Shown piece after piece: positions 20,353 to 29,325 of a DNA stretch of 64,000 nucleotides (positions within the stretch are counted from its first letter, which is position 1; the number at the start of each line of letters is the position of its first letter). A program made the translations under genes and the position numbers. Source of the DNA: Solimonas thermocellulolyticum (lineage in GTDB: Bacteria > Pseudomonadota > Gammaproteobacteria > Nevskiales > Nevskiaceae); assembly GCF_040327995.1 (NCBI RefSeq), contig NZ_JBEPIJ010000007.1, positions 114,531 through 178,530 on the forward strand, in the 5' to 3' direction. Under the pieces are notes generated by a model that was not told the DNA's origin, made no database searches, and saw only the letters and a program-made list of their open reading frames with translations.

Positions 20353-22779
20353 CTATTCGCTCAGGCGGTACTCGCGGATGCGGTCGGCCGCGATCTCCTC
20401 CGGCGTGAACGGGAACTTGTGCCAGCGCTTGGCCGAGTACTCGCGGGTGAAGTCGGCGAAGTGTGGACTGGCCGGATCGGTGGACTGCGAGTAGGTGACG
20501 AAGCCCTCGGCGTGCACGCCATCCTCGTCCCAGGTCACGGTGTGGATGTAGCTGTTGCCGTATTCGACCTCGTAACCATTCGCGTCCAGCGGGTCGGAGT
20601 CGGCGATCGTGAACGCCCCCTCGAAGAACTGACCGCCGAAGATGGGGATGTCGTCCTCGATCGCCAGCGGATGCTGGATCTCGCGCAGCGGCGCATCGAA
20701 GGCAAAGCCCGAAGCGGCGACCGCGGCGACGCCGGCCTCGAAGGCGTCGCGTACGGCGGCCTGATCGGCGTCGAGATCGCGCGGCGTGTTGACGGGATCG
20801 TCCGCCGAAAACGGCGTTGCCCAGTAGCTGCCGCCGGTCCCGCCGCGATTGCCCGAGAGGACGAACCAGAATTCGCGCCAGACGTGCGCGCCGGTGGAAT
20901 CGAGGTTGGCGCGTGCGTCCCAGCGGGCGAGCGCGGCGCAGGCGCTCACGGCATCGCCGCTGGCATCCGGACAGATCTCGTCGAGCACGGTCTGTTGCGC
21001 CAGCTCGGCGGAGTAGATGCGCGACGACAGCACGACTTGCTGTAGCAGCGGCAGGGTGAAGCCAGTCCCGGGCAGGCCGTCACTGCCGTCGAGCCGCTGC
21101 TGGATCTGACGGATGCCCAGGCGCGTGCGCAGCGTGCGCTCGGTCTCCTCGTCGCCGATGATGCGGGCGAAACCGGTGATCGGCTCGGCCGGATTGGTCA
21201 GCCAATACGAGTCGTTGAAGTTGCCGACCCAGTCGGCGCGCAAGAGCTTGGGCAGATTGCCGGGGCCGAAGATGCCGGGTGCCGGCGCGTCCGGATCGGT
21301 ATCCCATTCGCAATCCGCGCGCGAGCCGTCGAGCACCGGCAGGCCGGGGACCAGCTGCTGCACCACCGCATGCAGCGGAACCGCCTGGCACAGCGTCACC
21401 TTGCCGTCCGGCACGTTGGGCACGACGCTGACGTCGCCGTAATAGGCCTGGCCGCCGGGGCCGGTGGCGACGGTGTTGACCCATGGGATGCCGAGGATCT
21501 CGCCGTGCAGGCGGATGAACTCGTCGAGCGACTGCGCCTGGTTCCAGCGCGCGAACTGGTTGATCAGCCGGTCGTTCTCGGCGTTGGCGTCGCGCAGCGT
21601 GTAGGCCTTGAGCGGGGTCCAGCCGAGCACCGGGATACCGCTGGCTTCGAGCACCAGCATCGGCCCGAAATGCGAGCGGTACAGCGTGCGGCTTTCCTGG
21701 CTGATCGTGCCGTCGGCTTCGAGCACCTCGATGGTGATCGGAACCTGCTCGATGTCGCGGATCTCGCCGTCGTAGATGTACTGCAGCGGATTGAGGGGGT
21801 TGAGCGTCAGCTCATAGAAGGTGAAGCGGTAGGCGGTGGAGACCGTGTGGCTCCACGCGAAGTGATCGTTGAAACCGATCAAGATGGCCGGCACGCCGTA
21901 GAGCGAGCTGCCCATGATGTCGAGCTCGCCGGGAATCGTCGCGTGCGCGACGTACAGGCGCTCCGGCCCGGTCCAGGGGAAGTGCGGGTTGCCGAACAGC
22001 ATGCGGCTACCGTCCTGCGTGGCCTCCGGGCCGAGGGCATACATGTTGCTGCCGAAGCGCCGGCCGCGCAGCTCGGTAAAGTAGCGCAGCGGGCCCGGAT
22101 CGGCCTCGAGCGCGGCGCGCTTTTGCTCGGCCGTCGGCTCGCCGGACTTGCTCAGCGCCAGCAGCGGCCGCGCGTTGGCGATCTCGTTGATGAACACCGA
22201 CGAGCTGGCGATCAGCGCAAGACGCAGATAGCGACGGTACATGTCGTCCTCGCTGATCTCGAATAGCCAGTCGGCGTCGGCGCAGGCGGCATGGCGGCCC
22301 GGATGCGCCCCCGCCTTGAGCTCGCGGATGTAGCGGTTGTAGCCGTCGACGAAGCCAGCAGTGACCTGCTTGAACTCCGGCAGGGTGTTGTCGCGCGTCG
22401 GTGCAAGGCGGGTCTCGTCCGCGGCGAAGCGCCAGAAGAAGTCGCTGTCGACGTTGTTCGCGGTCACGCCATTGGGAATGATGGTGTAGCTGCCGTCACG
22501 GCCGAAGTAGCGTGCGCGCTCGCCGCGGATCGTGACCAGGTCCTCCTGCAGCACGCACAGGTTGTCCTCGGCAAAGGCATAGCCGTAGCCATAGCCCAGG
22601 CTCGCGTAGTCCCCGGCGCGGATGTGCGGGATGCCCAGCGAGGTGCGCGTGATGGTTACGTCGTACTTGCCCGAACCACCGGGGCCACCTCCGCCGCCGT
22701 TGCCGCCGGGCGCCGCTGAGTCGCCGCAGGCACCGAGGATCAGGGGGGTGAGGAGCACGATCAATCGCAGCTGGCGCAT
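20353..22779 (-). CDS. Penicillin acylase family lipoprotein
   Basis: An 808-residue N-terminal-nucleophile hydrolase precursor. The lipobox LGAC (Cys18) is preceded by MRQLRLIVLLTPLILGA, followed by a glycine-rich linker. After the alpha part (about 40-243), the autocatalytic site GRRFGSNMYALG gives Ser244 as the N-terminal nucleophile of the beta chain; NPHFPW and FNDHFAWSHTV follow, as in aculeacin A acylase and AHL acylases. Such enzymes cleave the amide of acylated lactams, cyclic lipopeptides or homoserine lactones. The start at 22779 has GGGGA upstream; an in-frame ATG 39 bp earlier would spoil the signal. It is divergent from the beta-helix/cytochrome gene. The substrate is unknown; quorum-signal or lipopeptide cleavage are the options. 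Confidence 0.9.
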   Translation of the reverse strand: MRQLRLIVLLTPLILGACGDSAAPGGNGGGGGPGGSGKYDVTITRTSLGIPHIRAGDYASLGYGYGYAFAEDNLCVLQEDLVTIRGERARYFGRDGSYTIIPNGVTANNVDSDFFWRFAADETRLAPTRDNTLPEFKQVTAGFVDGYNRYIRELKAGAHPGRHAACADADWLFEISEDDMYRRYLRLALIASSSVFINEIANARPLLALSKSGEPTAEQKRAALEADPGPLRYFTELRGRRFGSNMYALGPEATQDGSRMLFGNPHFPWTGPERLYVAHATIPGELDIMGSSLYGVPAILIGFNDHFAWSHTVSTAYRFTFYELTLNPLNPLQYIYDGEIRDIEQVPITIEVLEADGTISQESRTLYRSHFGPMLVLEASGIPVLGWTPLKAYTLRDANAENDRLINQFARWNQAQSLDEFIRLHGEILGIPWVNTVATGPGGQAYYGDVSVVPNVPDGKVTLCQAVPLHAVVQQLVPGLPVLDGSRADCEWDTDPDAPAPGIFGPGNLPKLLRADWVGNFNDSYWLTNPAEPITGFARIIGDEETERTLRTRLGIRQIQQRLDGSDGLPGTGFTLPLLQQVVLSSRIYSAELAQQTVLDEICPDASGDAVSACAALARWDARANLDSTGAHVWREFWFVLSGNRGGTGGSYWATPFSADDPVNTPRDLDADQAAVRDAFEAGVAAVAASGFAFDAPLREIQHPLAIEDDIPIFGGQFFEGAFTIADSDPLDANGYEVEYGNSYIHTVTWDEDGVHAEGFVTYSQSTDPASPHFADFTREYSAKRWHKFPFTPEEIAADRIREYRLSE

Positions 22780-22948
22780 GGGTTCCCCGCGAGGTGTGAA
22801 CGAGGCTGGGCGGATCATAGCGCGCGGCTGCGCCGGGGTCGCGCGACGGTGATTTTTACTATTGGTCGGCGTCGCGCCGGCTGTTAGCTTGCCCTTCGTG
22901 GACGCTCAGGGCCGGCGCGGTGCCGGCACCCAGCAAGAGGGCACGCGC
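22780..22948. other. Divergent intergenic region, acylase and beta-helix/cytochrome genes
   Basis: This 169-bp gap must hold promoters for both lipoprotein genes. On the minus strand TATGAT (22819-22814) is a plausible -10. On the plus strand the AT-rich ATTTTTACTATTGG (22852-22865) is the only low-GC stretch. No convincing -35 partners or operator dyads were found. Confidence 0.3.
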
Positions 22949-25867
22949 ATGAAGGCATACCGGGTTTCGAAGGCGCTCGCGCTGCTGCTGGCGGCGGGTG
23001 TGCTCGCCGCCTGCGGCGGCGGTTCGGGGGTGGACGTGACCGCCCCCGGCGGCGGTGGCGGGCCCAAGACCTTCCGCATCTGTCCGGGCGCGAACGCGCG
23101 CGAGGAGATCCTCACCGCGTTCTTCGATGCGCGCGAAGGCGACACCATCGAATTCTGCGCCGGCACCTTCGAGATGACCACCGGGCTGATCATCAACGGC
23201 AAGCGTGGCATCACGGTGCGTGGTGCAGGCATGAACGAAACCATCCTCAACTTCAAGAACAGCGACAGTGCCGAGGGCATCAACGCGGTGCACGCCGATG
23301 GCCTGGTGCTCGAAGGCTTCACTGTCGAGGACACGCCGGGCAACGGCATCCGCGTGTTCCGCTCCGAGTACATCACCCTGCGCGACGTGCGCGCGCGCTG
23401 GCGCGACGGCGAAGGCCGCGACGAAACCGACGAGGGCTACGAGGTCAGTCCCGAGAACGGTGCCTACGGCCTGTACCCGGTGGAGACCCGCCACGTGCTG
23501 ATGGAGAACTGCGAAGCGCACGGCGCCTCCGACGCCGGCATCTATGTCGGCCAGAGCAGCGATGTTCTGGTGCGCAACTGTTACGCGACCTACAACGTCG
23601 CCGGCTTCGAGTTCGAGAACACCTTCCGCGCGGTGTTCGAGGACAACGTCGCGACCAAGAACACCGGCGGTTTCCTCGTGTTCGATCTGCCGGACCTGCG
23701 CCAGTACGGCGCCAAGAACATCGTGCGCCGCAACAAGTCGTACGACAACAACACCGACAACTTCGCCCCGGTCGGCAACATCGTCGGCCTGGTGCCGCGC
23801 GGCACCGGCATGCTGGTGCTCGCCACCGATCAGCTCGAAATCCACGACAACGAGATCTACGACAACGACACCACTGGCATCGCCATCGTCAATTTCGGCC
23901 TCGCCTCGCCGAGCTACCCGGATCTGCGCTACGACTTCTTCCCGGAAGGTCTCTACATCCACGACAACGTGTTCCGCAACAACGGCGGCAATCCGCAGGA
24001 GCCCAACGCCGAGCGCGGCGAGGCCAGCCTGCTGCCGCTGCTGCTGCGCATCAAGAATCTCGGCCGTTCGGCGCACATCGTCTGGGACGGCGCCGAGGAT
24101 GAACCGAACGACTGCACTTCGGTGCCCAAGGACGCCGACGGCGTGCCGCTGACCGAGCCCAACCCGAATCATCCGCACGAGGAGCAGGGCGGCCGCACCG
24201 ACGAGCGCGGCCGGCCCAACGTCACGCGCGAGGATCAGGACCCCGAGTGCAAGTGGAACGCGTGGAAGTTCGACGACGACGGCGCCCTGAAAAAGCCGGA
24301 GAACTGGATCTGCATCGCCGAGAACAACAGCTTCGTCAGCGGCGGCTCGCTGCTCGGCGCGCTGACCACGCCGTTTCTGCGCGCGAACGTCACCTCCAGC
24401 GATCCGGCGACCTTGATCGTCGATCTGCTGCGCCCGGCCTCGACCGATCTCGCCCCGCACCGCTGCACGCTGCCCACGCATCCCGAGCCGGTGCTGCACC
24501 TGCCCTACGAGCCGGACCCGGACAGCGCCGGTGCGCGGCCCGACCCGGCCGCCGTGGCCGCGGCCTGCGCCAAGGGCCGCGCCGGCACGGTCAACATGGA
24601 CGCGGTGCTGCATTACAACTGCCCGCGCCTTGCCGACTACGGCCTGTTCACCGATCCGGCCGATCCGCGCAGCGGCCCGAGCGGCCAGGGCATGCCGTTC
24701 GAACTCAACAGTGCGCTGTTCTCGGACTACGCGAAGAAGTACCGCTTCCTGTTCATCCCCGAGGGCCAGCAGGCGGTGTACCGGGATCACCACGACGGCG
24801 TGACCGCGACGCTGGATTTTCCGGTCGGTACCGTGATCGCCAAGACCTTCTCGTTCCCGGTGCAGGACCAAGCCGGCGCGCCGATCCGCGAGGATGTGGT
24901 CGAAACGCGCCTGCTGATCAAGCGTCAGACCGAGGACGGCGTGAACTGGGTCGGCCTGCCCTATATCTGGAAGACCGCGGATGACGGCAGCCGCTACGCC
25001 GAACTGGCCGTCGCCGGCGGCAATAAGGCGGTGGAGTACGACTACGTCGATGCCGACACCGAGGTGAGGAACGCCGACGGCTCGCGTGTGCGCTACCGCG
25101 GCCGCGTCGCCAACTATGGCATTCCGGCGGCGCTCAACTGCCTGACCTGCCATGCCGACGAGACCCGCGAGGCGGGTGCGGCGCCGATCGGGCCCAAGCC
25201 GCGCTTCCTCAACCGCACGAACGTCTTCGCCGACGTCGGCGAGATGAACCAGCTCGACTACATGAAGCGCAAAGGGCTGCTGGTCGGACTGCCGGACACC
25301 GGCATCGAGCGCGCGGCCAAGTGGAACGTGCCCGGCAGCAGCGGCGCGCTGCCGGATTCGCCGGCCGACGTGCACGCGCGTGTGCGCGCCTATCTCGAAG
25401 TGAACTGCGCGCACTGCCACCACCCGGCCGGTGGCGGCTCGAACTCGGGGCTGTTCCTCGACGCCTACCGCAGGGTCGACCAGCGTTACGGCATCTGTAA
25501 GAAGCCGGTGGCCGCCGGGCGCGGCTCGGGCGGGCTGCAATACGACATCGTGCCCGGCGATGCCGCGGCGTCCATCCTCTATTTTCGCCTGGCCAGCGAT
25601 CGGCCCGGCGTGCGCATGCCGCCGCTGGCGCGCTCGGTGGTCCACGGCGAGGCGGCGAATCTGATCGCGCGGTGGATCGACGAGGCCCTGCCCGAGCTCT
25701 CCGACGAGATCGACAACGAAGAAGTCTGTAGCGGCAGCGGCGGCCTGCTCGATGGCCTGAGCAAGTCGCAGGTCCCGGCCGCGCTGCACGACTTGTTCGG
25801 TGCCGCCGGCCTGCTGTCGCCGGACCAGCGCCGCGTCGTCGAATCGCGGCCGGCACCGGCCGACTGA
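22949..25867 (+). CDS. Fused beta-helix / diheme c-type cytochrome lipoprotein
   Basis: A 972-residue lipoprotein (lipobox LAAC, Cys22). Residues about 40-400 form a right-handed parallel beta-helix with repeated short turns such as GNGIRVFRSEYITLRDV, SDVLVRNCYATYN and LEIHDNEIYDND. After an acidic linker (about 400-540), the second half matches the SO2930/HNE_0200-type diheme cytochrome family, with CLTCH (731-735) and CAHCH (820-824) and the segment VGTVIAKTFSF. The two families are usually adjacent genes and their joint function is unknown; here they are one polypeptide. The start at 22949 has AAGAGG at -9. It probably sits periplasm- or surface-exposed. Electron transfer coupled to a polysaccharide-like ligand is speculative. 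Confidence 0.85.
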   Translation: MKAYRVSKALALLLAAGVLAACGGGSGVDVTAPGGGGGPKTFRICPGANAREEILTAFFDAREGDTIEFCAGTFEMTTGLIINGKRGITVRGAGMNETILNFKNSDSAEGINAVHADGLVLEGFTVEDTPGNGIRVFRSEYITLRDVRARWRDGEGRDETDEGYEVSPENGAYGLYPVETRHVLMENCEAHGASDAGIYVGQSSDVLVRNCYATYNVAGFEFENTFRAVFEDNVATKNTGGFLVFDLPDLRQYGAKNIVRRNKSYDNNTDNFAPVGNIVGLVPRGTGMLVLATDQLEIHDNEIYDNDTTGIAIVNFGLASPSYPDLRYDFFPEGLYIHDNVFRNNGGNPQEPNAERGEASLLPLLLRIKNLGRSAHIVWDGAEDEPNDCTSVPKDADGVPLTEPNPNHPHEEQGGRTDERGRPNVTREDQDPECKWNAWKFDDDGALKKPENWICIAENNSFVSGGSLLGALTTPFLRANVTSSDPATLIVDLLRPASTDLAPHRCTLPTHPEPVLHLPYEPDPDSAGARPDPAAVAAACAKGRAGTVNMDAVLHYNCPRLADYGLFTDPADPRSGPSGQGMPFELNSALFSDYAKKYRFLFIPEGQQAVYRDHHDGVTATLDFPVGTVIAKTFSFPVQDQAGAPIREDVVETRLLIKRQTEDGVNWVGLPYIWKTADDGSRYAELAVAGGNKAVEYDYVDADTEVRNADGSRVRYRGRVANYGIPAALNCLTCHADETREAGAAPIGPKPRFLNRTNVFADVGEMNQLDYMKRKGLLVGLPDTGIERAAKWNVPGSSGALPDSPADVHARVRAYLEVNCAHCHHPAGGGSNSGLFLDAYRRVDQRYGICKKPVAAGRGSGGLQYDIVPGDAAASILYFRLASDRPGVRMPPLARSVVHGEAANLIARWIDEALPELSDEIDNEEVCSGSGGLLDGLSKSQVPAALHDLFGAAGLLSPDQRRVVESRPAPAD

Positions 25868-25981
25868 CGCGAGCGGCATCGGCTGACACGCCCTCGCGCA
25901 CGGCGCGCGGGGCATGCGCCGCCCGTGTTCGCTAGCACTTCATAAAAATCAATCAGATAGAGCTGAAGTCGGCGCAAACAT

Positions 25982-26010
25982 GCTCATAAATAAGAGCTTG
26001 ACTCTAGTCA
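25982..26010. promoter_or_regulatory. Two dyads upstream of the efflux-pump TetR gene
   Basis: GCTC-N8-GAGC (25982-25997) is followed at once by the perfect 12-bp palindrome TGACTCTAGTCA (25999-26010). TTGACT (25998-26003) within it could be a -35 element; the AT-rich TTCAAAAT near 26020-26027 is a possible -10. A repressor bound here would block transcription, which is how TetR regulators of RND pumps normally autoregulate. The promoter hexamer match is only moderate. Confidence 0.5.
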
Positions 26011-26068
26011 TGAACCGGATTCAAAATCCGCGCCTTGTTCGTTGCAAAGCAGCATTTCGGGCCGGATC

Positions 26069-26797
26069 GTGGGGACCAAGGAGCGCAAGCAGCGGGAGTT
26101 CGCCGAGCGCGAGCGCCAGTTTCTGGACGCCGCCTATGAACTCATCAGTGCCAATGGCCTGCTGAACCTGCAGGTCGGCAAGCTCGCCGAGAAGTGCGAG
26201 TACGCCGTCGGTACGCTCTACCAGCACTTCGCCAGCAAGGAAGACCTGCTGTTGGCGCTGACCACGCAGCAATCGCAGGCGCACACCGACATGTTCCGCC
26301 GCGTCGCGCAGTGGGATGCGCGGCCGCGCGATCGCATGTTCGCGATCGCGGTCGCCGACATGATCTTCGTGCGCAAGTACCCCGAGCATTTCCGCATCGC
26401 GCAGTACGCGCTGTGCGAGGTGGTCTGGCGCGCCGCCTCGGCCGATCGCCGCAGGGCGTTTCTGGACGCCGGCCGGCCGATCGGCGAGATCGTCACCGGC
26501 ATCGTCCGTGACGCGGTGGCCGCGGGCGATCTGGCGCTCAACGGCATGGCGCCCGAGGAGCTGTGTACCGGCCTGTGGGCGCTGTGCAACGGCATCCACA
26601 ACCTGGTGCATGCCGAAGGCGTGCTCGAGGACTTCGCCGTCTGCAATTCCTACGCGCTGATGTGCCGGCACGTGCAGACGCTGCTCAATGGCCTGGGCTG
26701 GCAGCCGCTCGCCGATCCGGCCGATGTGCGCGCGACCGAACGCCTGATCGAACGTATTTCCAAAGAGGTTTTCCATGACCTGTGTTCTGCGAACTGA
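26069..26797 (+). CDS. TetR family regulator of the adjacent RND pump
   Basis: About 242 residues. An N-terminal helix-turn-helix (FLDAAYELISANGLLNLQVG then AEKCEYAVGTLYQHFASKEDLL, about 15-60) is followed by an all-helical ligand domain rich in Cys and Met. The start is uncertain: GTG at 26069 (MGTKERKQREFAERE) places the DNA-binding domain as usual, while an in-frame TTG at 26042 would add nine residues; neither has a strong ribosome site. The 3' end overlaps the outer-membrane channel gene by 23 bp, so it is probably co-transcribed with the pump it controls. Likely a repressor released by pump substrates; ligand unknown. Confidence 0.88.
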   Translation: MGTKERKQREFAERERQFLDAAYELISANGLLNLQVGKLAEKCEYAVGTLYQHFASKEDLLLALTTQQSQAHTDMFRRVAQWDARPRDRMFAIAVADMIFVRKYPEHFRIAQYALCEVVWRAASADRRRAFLDAGRPIGEIVTGIVRDAVAAGDLALNGMAPEELCTGLWALCNGIHNLVHAEGVLEDFAVCNSYALMCRHVQTLLNGLGWQPLADPADVRATERLIERISKEVFHDLCSAN

Positions 26798-28130
26798 GCG
26801 CGCCGCGAGCGGCCGGTGGCAGCTCGCCGCGCTCGGCCTGCTGCTCGCGCTGAGCCCGGCGGTTCAGGCCGAGCTGCTTTTCTCCGATGCACTGCAACGT
26901 GCGGCCGAGCGCGACCCGGCCTATGCCGCCGCGTTCGCCGCCCAGCGTGCCGATCGCGAGGCTGGCGAGCAGGAGCGCGCCCGGCTGCGCCCGTCGCTGT
27001 CGCTCAGCGGCAGCGGCAGCTTCGTCGCTTCCGATTCGCGCTTCGCCTTCGGCGCCGAGCGGGACGAGTACCCGGTGTGGTCGGCGCGGCTCGAAGCGCG
27101 CCAGCCGGTGCTGCGCCTGGACTGGAGTGCGCGGCGTCAACGCGCGGATGCCCGCGACGCGCTCGCCGACGCGCGATTCCAGCAGGCGCAGACCGACTTC
27201 GTCGTGCGTGTGGCACAGCGCTACCTCGAGGCGATGCGCGCCCAGGACCAGTTGCGACTGATGCAGGCCGAGGTCGAGGCGGTGCGCCGGTCGCTCGATG
27301 ACGTACGCAAGCGTTACGAGGTCGAGCTGGTGCCGGGTACCGATCTGAAGGAGGCGCAGGCGCGCTACGACCTCGCGCGCGCCGAGCTGATCCGCGCCGA
27401 GGCCGAGCTGGAGTGGCGTCTCGATGCGCTCGCCGAGCTCACCGGCCCGTTCGATGCACCGCTGCCGCGCCTTGCGCCGGCGCTCGCACCGCCGCCGCTG
27501 CCGGCGACGAGCATCGACGACTGGCTCGCGCTGCTCGAGGACAACAACGCCACCTTGCGGATCGCCGCACTCGATGTCGAGATCGCAAAAGCCGATCACC
27601 GCAGCCGCAAGGCCGAGGCGCAGCCGCAGGCCGATCTGGTGGCCAGCGCCGGGCGCGCTGACGCCTCGGCCTCGGAGCTGGGTTCGTTGCAGGACGAGGC
27701 GCGCGTCGGCGTCGAGCTCGTGATCCCGATCTATGCCGGGGGGATCAACCACAGCCGCGTGCGCGAGGCCGAGGCGCGTTTGGAGGCGACGCGACTCATC
27801 CATGAACGGCTACTAGCTGAGGCCCGACGCGAGGTGCGTACGCAGTTCCGCAACTTCGAAGTCGCGCGCATCAGCGTCGATGCCTTGACCGCGGGGCTGG
27901 AATCCGCGCGCAGCGCCGAGCAGGCCGTGATGGCCGGCTACGACGCCGGCACACGCACCATCGCCGATGTGCTCGACGCGCGCCGTCGCGTCGCCGAGGC
28001 CGAGCGCAACCTCAACCAGGCGCGCTACGACCTGCTGACCACCATCGTGCTGCTGCAGGCGAGCGCGGGCACGCTCGACGCCGAAGACCTCGTCGCCCTC
28101 GATGCACTGCTGGAAGTGCCGCGCTCCTGA
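26775..28130 (+). CDS. TolC-family outer-membrane efflux protein
   Basis: A 451-residue outer-membrane channel of the type I secretion/efflux TolC family. A signal peptide of about 32 residues ends at VQA; ELLFSDALQRAAERDPAYAAAFA is a typical first helix. The duplicated half begins near residue 245 (LALLEDNNATLRIAALDVEIA). VELVIPIYAGGINHSRVREAEARLEATR and YDAGTRTIADVLDARRRVAEAERNL match TolC closely. Its ATG lies inside the end of the tetR gene and has GAGG upstream in TTCCAAAGAGGTTTTCC. It forms the exit duct for the membrane fusion protein and RND pump encoded next. Confidence 0.93.
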   Translation: MTCVLRTERAASGRWQLAALGLLLALSPAVQAELLFSDALQRAAERDPAYAAAFAAQRADREAGEQERARLRPSLSLSGSGSFVASDSRFAFGAERDEYPVWSARLEARQPVLRLDWSARRQRADARDALADARFQQAQTDFVVRVAQRYLEAMRAQDQLRLMQAEVEAVRRSLDDVRKRYEVELVPGTDLKEAQARYDLARAELIRAEAELEWRLDALAELTGPFDAPLPRLAPALAPPPLPATSIDDWLALLEDNNATLRIAALDVEIAKADHRSRKAEAQPQADLVASAGRADASASELGSLQDEARVGVELVIPIYAGGINHSRVREAEARLEATRLIHERLLAEARREVRTQFRNFEVARISVDALTAGLESARSAEQAVMAGYDAGTRTIADVLDARRRVAEAERNLNQARYDLLTTIVLLQASAGTLDAEDLVALDALLEVPRS

Positions 28131-28167
28131 TTCTCCACTCGTTCACTTCTTCGATTCGAGAAATTCC

Positions 28168-29313
28168 ATGACCACCAAGCGCATGTTGATCATGCTCGTC
28201 CTGGCCGGCGTCGTCTTCGGTGCCGTGTTCGGCATGAAGTGGTTCGGCAACCGGATGATGGTGCAGTACCTGGAGAACATGCCGATACCGCCGGCCACCA
28301 TCAGCGCCAGCGAAGTCAAGCGGATGCGCTGGGACAACCGGCTCGACGCGATCGGCACGCTGGTCGCCGTCAACGGCGCCGACCTCACCACCGAGGTCGG
28401 CGGCATCGTCGAGGCGATCCACTTCGAGTCCGGCGATCGGGTCGAGAAGGGCGCGCTTTTGGTGTCGCTGGACAGCGACGAGCAGCGCGGCGAGCTCGAA
28501 CGCCTGCGCGCACAGGCCGAGCTCGCCGAGCTCAACCGCAAGCGCCGCGAGCGGCTCTACGAACTCGAGGTGATCTCCAAGGCGGACTACGACGCCGCCG
28601 TCGCCGAGGCCAACGCCGCGCGCGCCGCGGCCGAGGCGCAGGCCGGTCGCGTCGCCCAGAAAAAGATTCATGCGCCGTTCGCCGGCATGCTCGGCATCCG
28701 CCGCGTCAACGTCGGTCAGTACGTCGCGCCGGGCACGCCGATCGTCACCCTGCAGTCGCTCAATCCGATCGACATCGACTTCAGCCTGCCGGAGCAGTAC
28801 ATCAGTCGCGTGCAGGCCGGCTTCAAGGTCGACGTGCGGGTCGATGCGCATCCCGACCGGCGTTTCGAGGGCGAGGTGCTGGCGGTCGAGCCGCGCGTCG
28901 ATCCGGCGACGCGCAATTTCGGTCTGCGCGCGCGCCTGCCCAATGCCGATGGCCTTTTGCGCGCCGGCGGGTTCGGCCGCGTCGAGCTGCAACTGCCCGG
29001 CGAGCGCGAGCTGCTGGCGGTTCCGCGCACCGCCATCGAGTACAGCTCCTACGGCACCTCGGTGTTCGTGTTGCAGCCGATCGAGCCGGCGCAGGCGGGT
29101 GCGGATCCTTCGGCGCCGAAGGACCGCGTGATCCAGCGCTTCGTGCGCATCGGCGACAGCCGTGGCGACTTCGTCGAGGTGCTGCAAGGCCTGCAGCCGG
29201 GCGATCGCGTCGCCACCTCGGGCCTGATGAAGCTGCGCAACCACACGCCGGTGATCGTCAACAACGATCTCGAACCGGCGGCCCAGCTCGAGCCACAACC
29301 GCCGCAGACGTAA
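28168..29313 (+). CDS. RND efflux membrane fusion protein
   Basis: A 381-residue HlyD/AcrA-type periplasmic adaptor, anchored by an N-terminal hydrophobic helix (about 6-22) instead of a lipid. It has a lipoyl half-motif (VGGIVEAIHFESGDRVEKGALLVSLD), a coiled-coil hairpin (ELERLRAQAELAELNRKRRE to AEAQAGRVAQKK), and the second lipoyl half (HAPFAGMLGIRRVNVGQYV). The beta-barrel and membrane-proximal domains include PEQYISRVQAGFKVDVRVDA and LQGLQPGDRVATSG. The ATG at 28168 lies 37 bp after the tolC-like stop, with a poor ribosome site (CGAGAAATTCC). It bridges the RND permease and the outer-membrane channel. MexH/MexV-like adaptors are the nearest by eye. Confidence 0.93.
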   Translation: MTTKRMLIMLVLAGVVFGAVFGMKWFGNRMMVQYLENMPIPPATISASEVKRMRWDNRLDAIGTLVAVNGADLTTEVGGIVEAIHFESGDRVEKGALLVSLDSDEQRGELERLRAQAELAELNRKRRERLYELEVISKADYDAAVAEANAARAAAEAQAGRVAQKKIHAPFAGMLGIRRVNVGQYVAPGTPIVTLQSLNPIDIDFSLPEQYISRVQAGFKVDVRVDAHPDRRFEGEVLAVEPRVDPATRNFGLRARLPNADGLLRAGGFGRVELQLPGERELLAVPRTAIEYSSYGTSVFVLQPIEPAQAGADPSAPKDRVIQRFVRIGDSRGDFVEVLQGLQPGDRVATSGLMKLRNHTPVIVNNDLEPAAQLEPQPPQT

Positions 29314-29325
29314 AAAGGCGCCGCC

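Noticed and set aside
22859..25915. Very long open frame on the minus strand opposite the beta-helix/cytochrome gene
   Set aside because: High GC makes antisense frames long; its sequence is low-complexity (Ala, Arg, His, Val rich) with no family signature, while the plus strand has lipobox and heme motifs.
26042..26068. TTG start for the pump TetR
   Set aside because: Would add nine residues with no ribosome site; GTG at 26069 is at the family position, though neither is certain.
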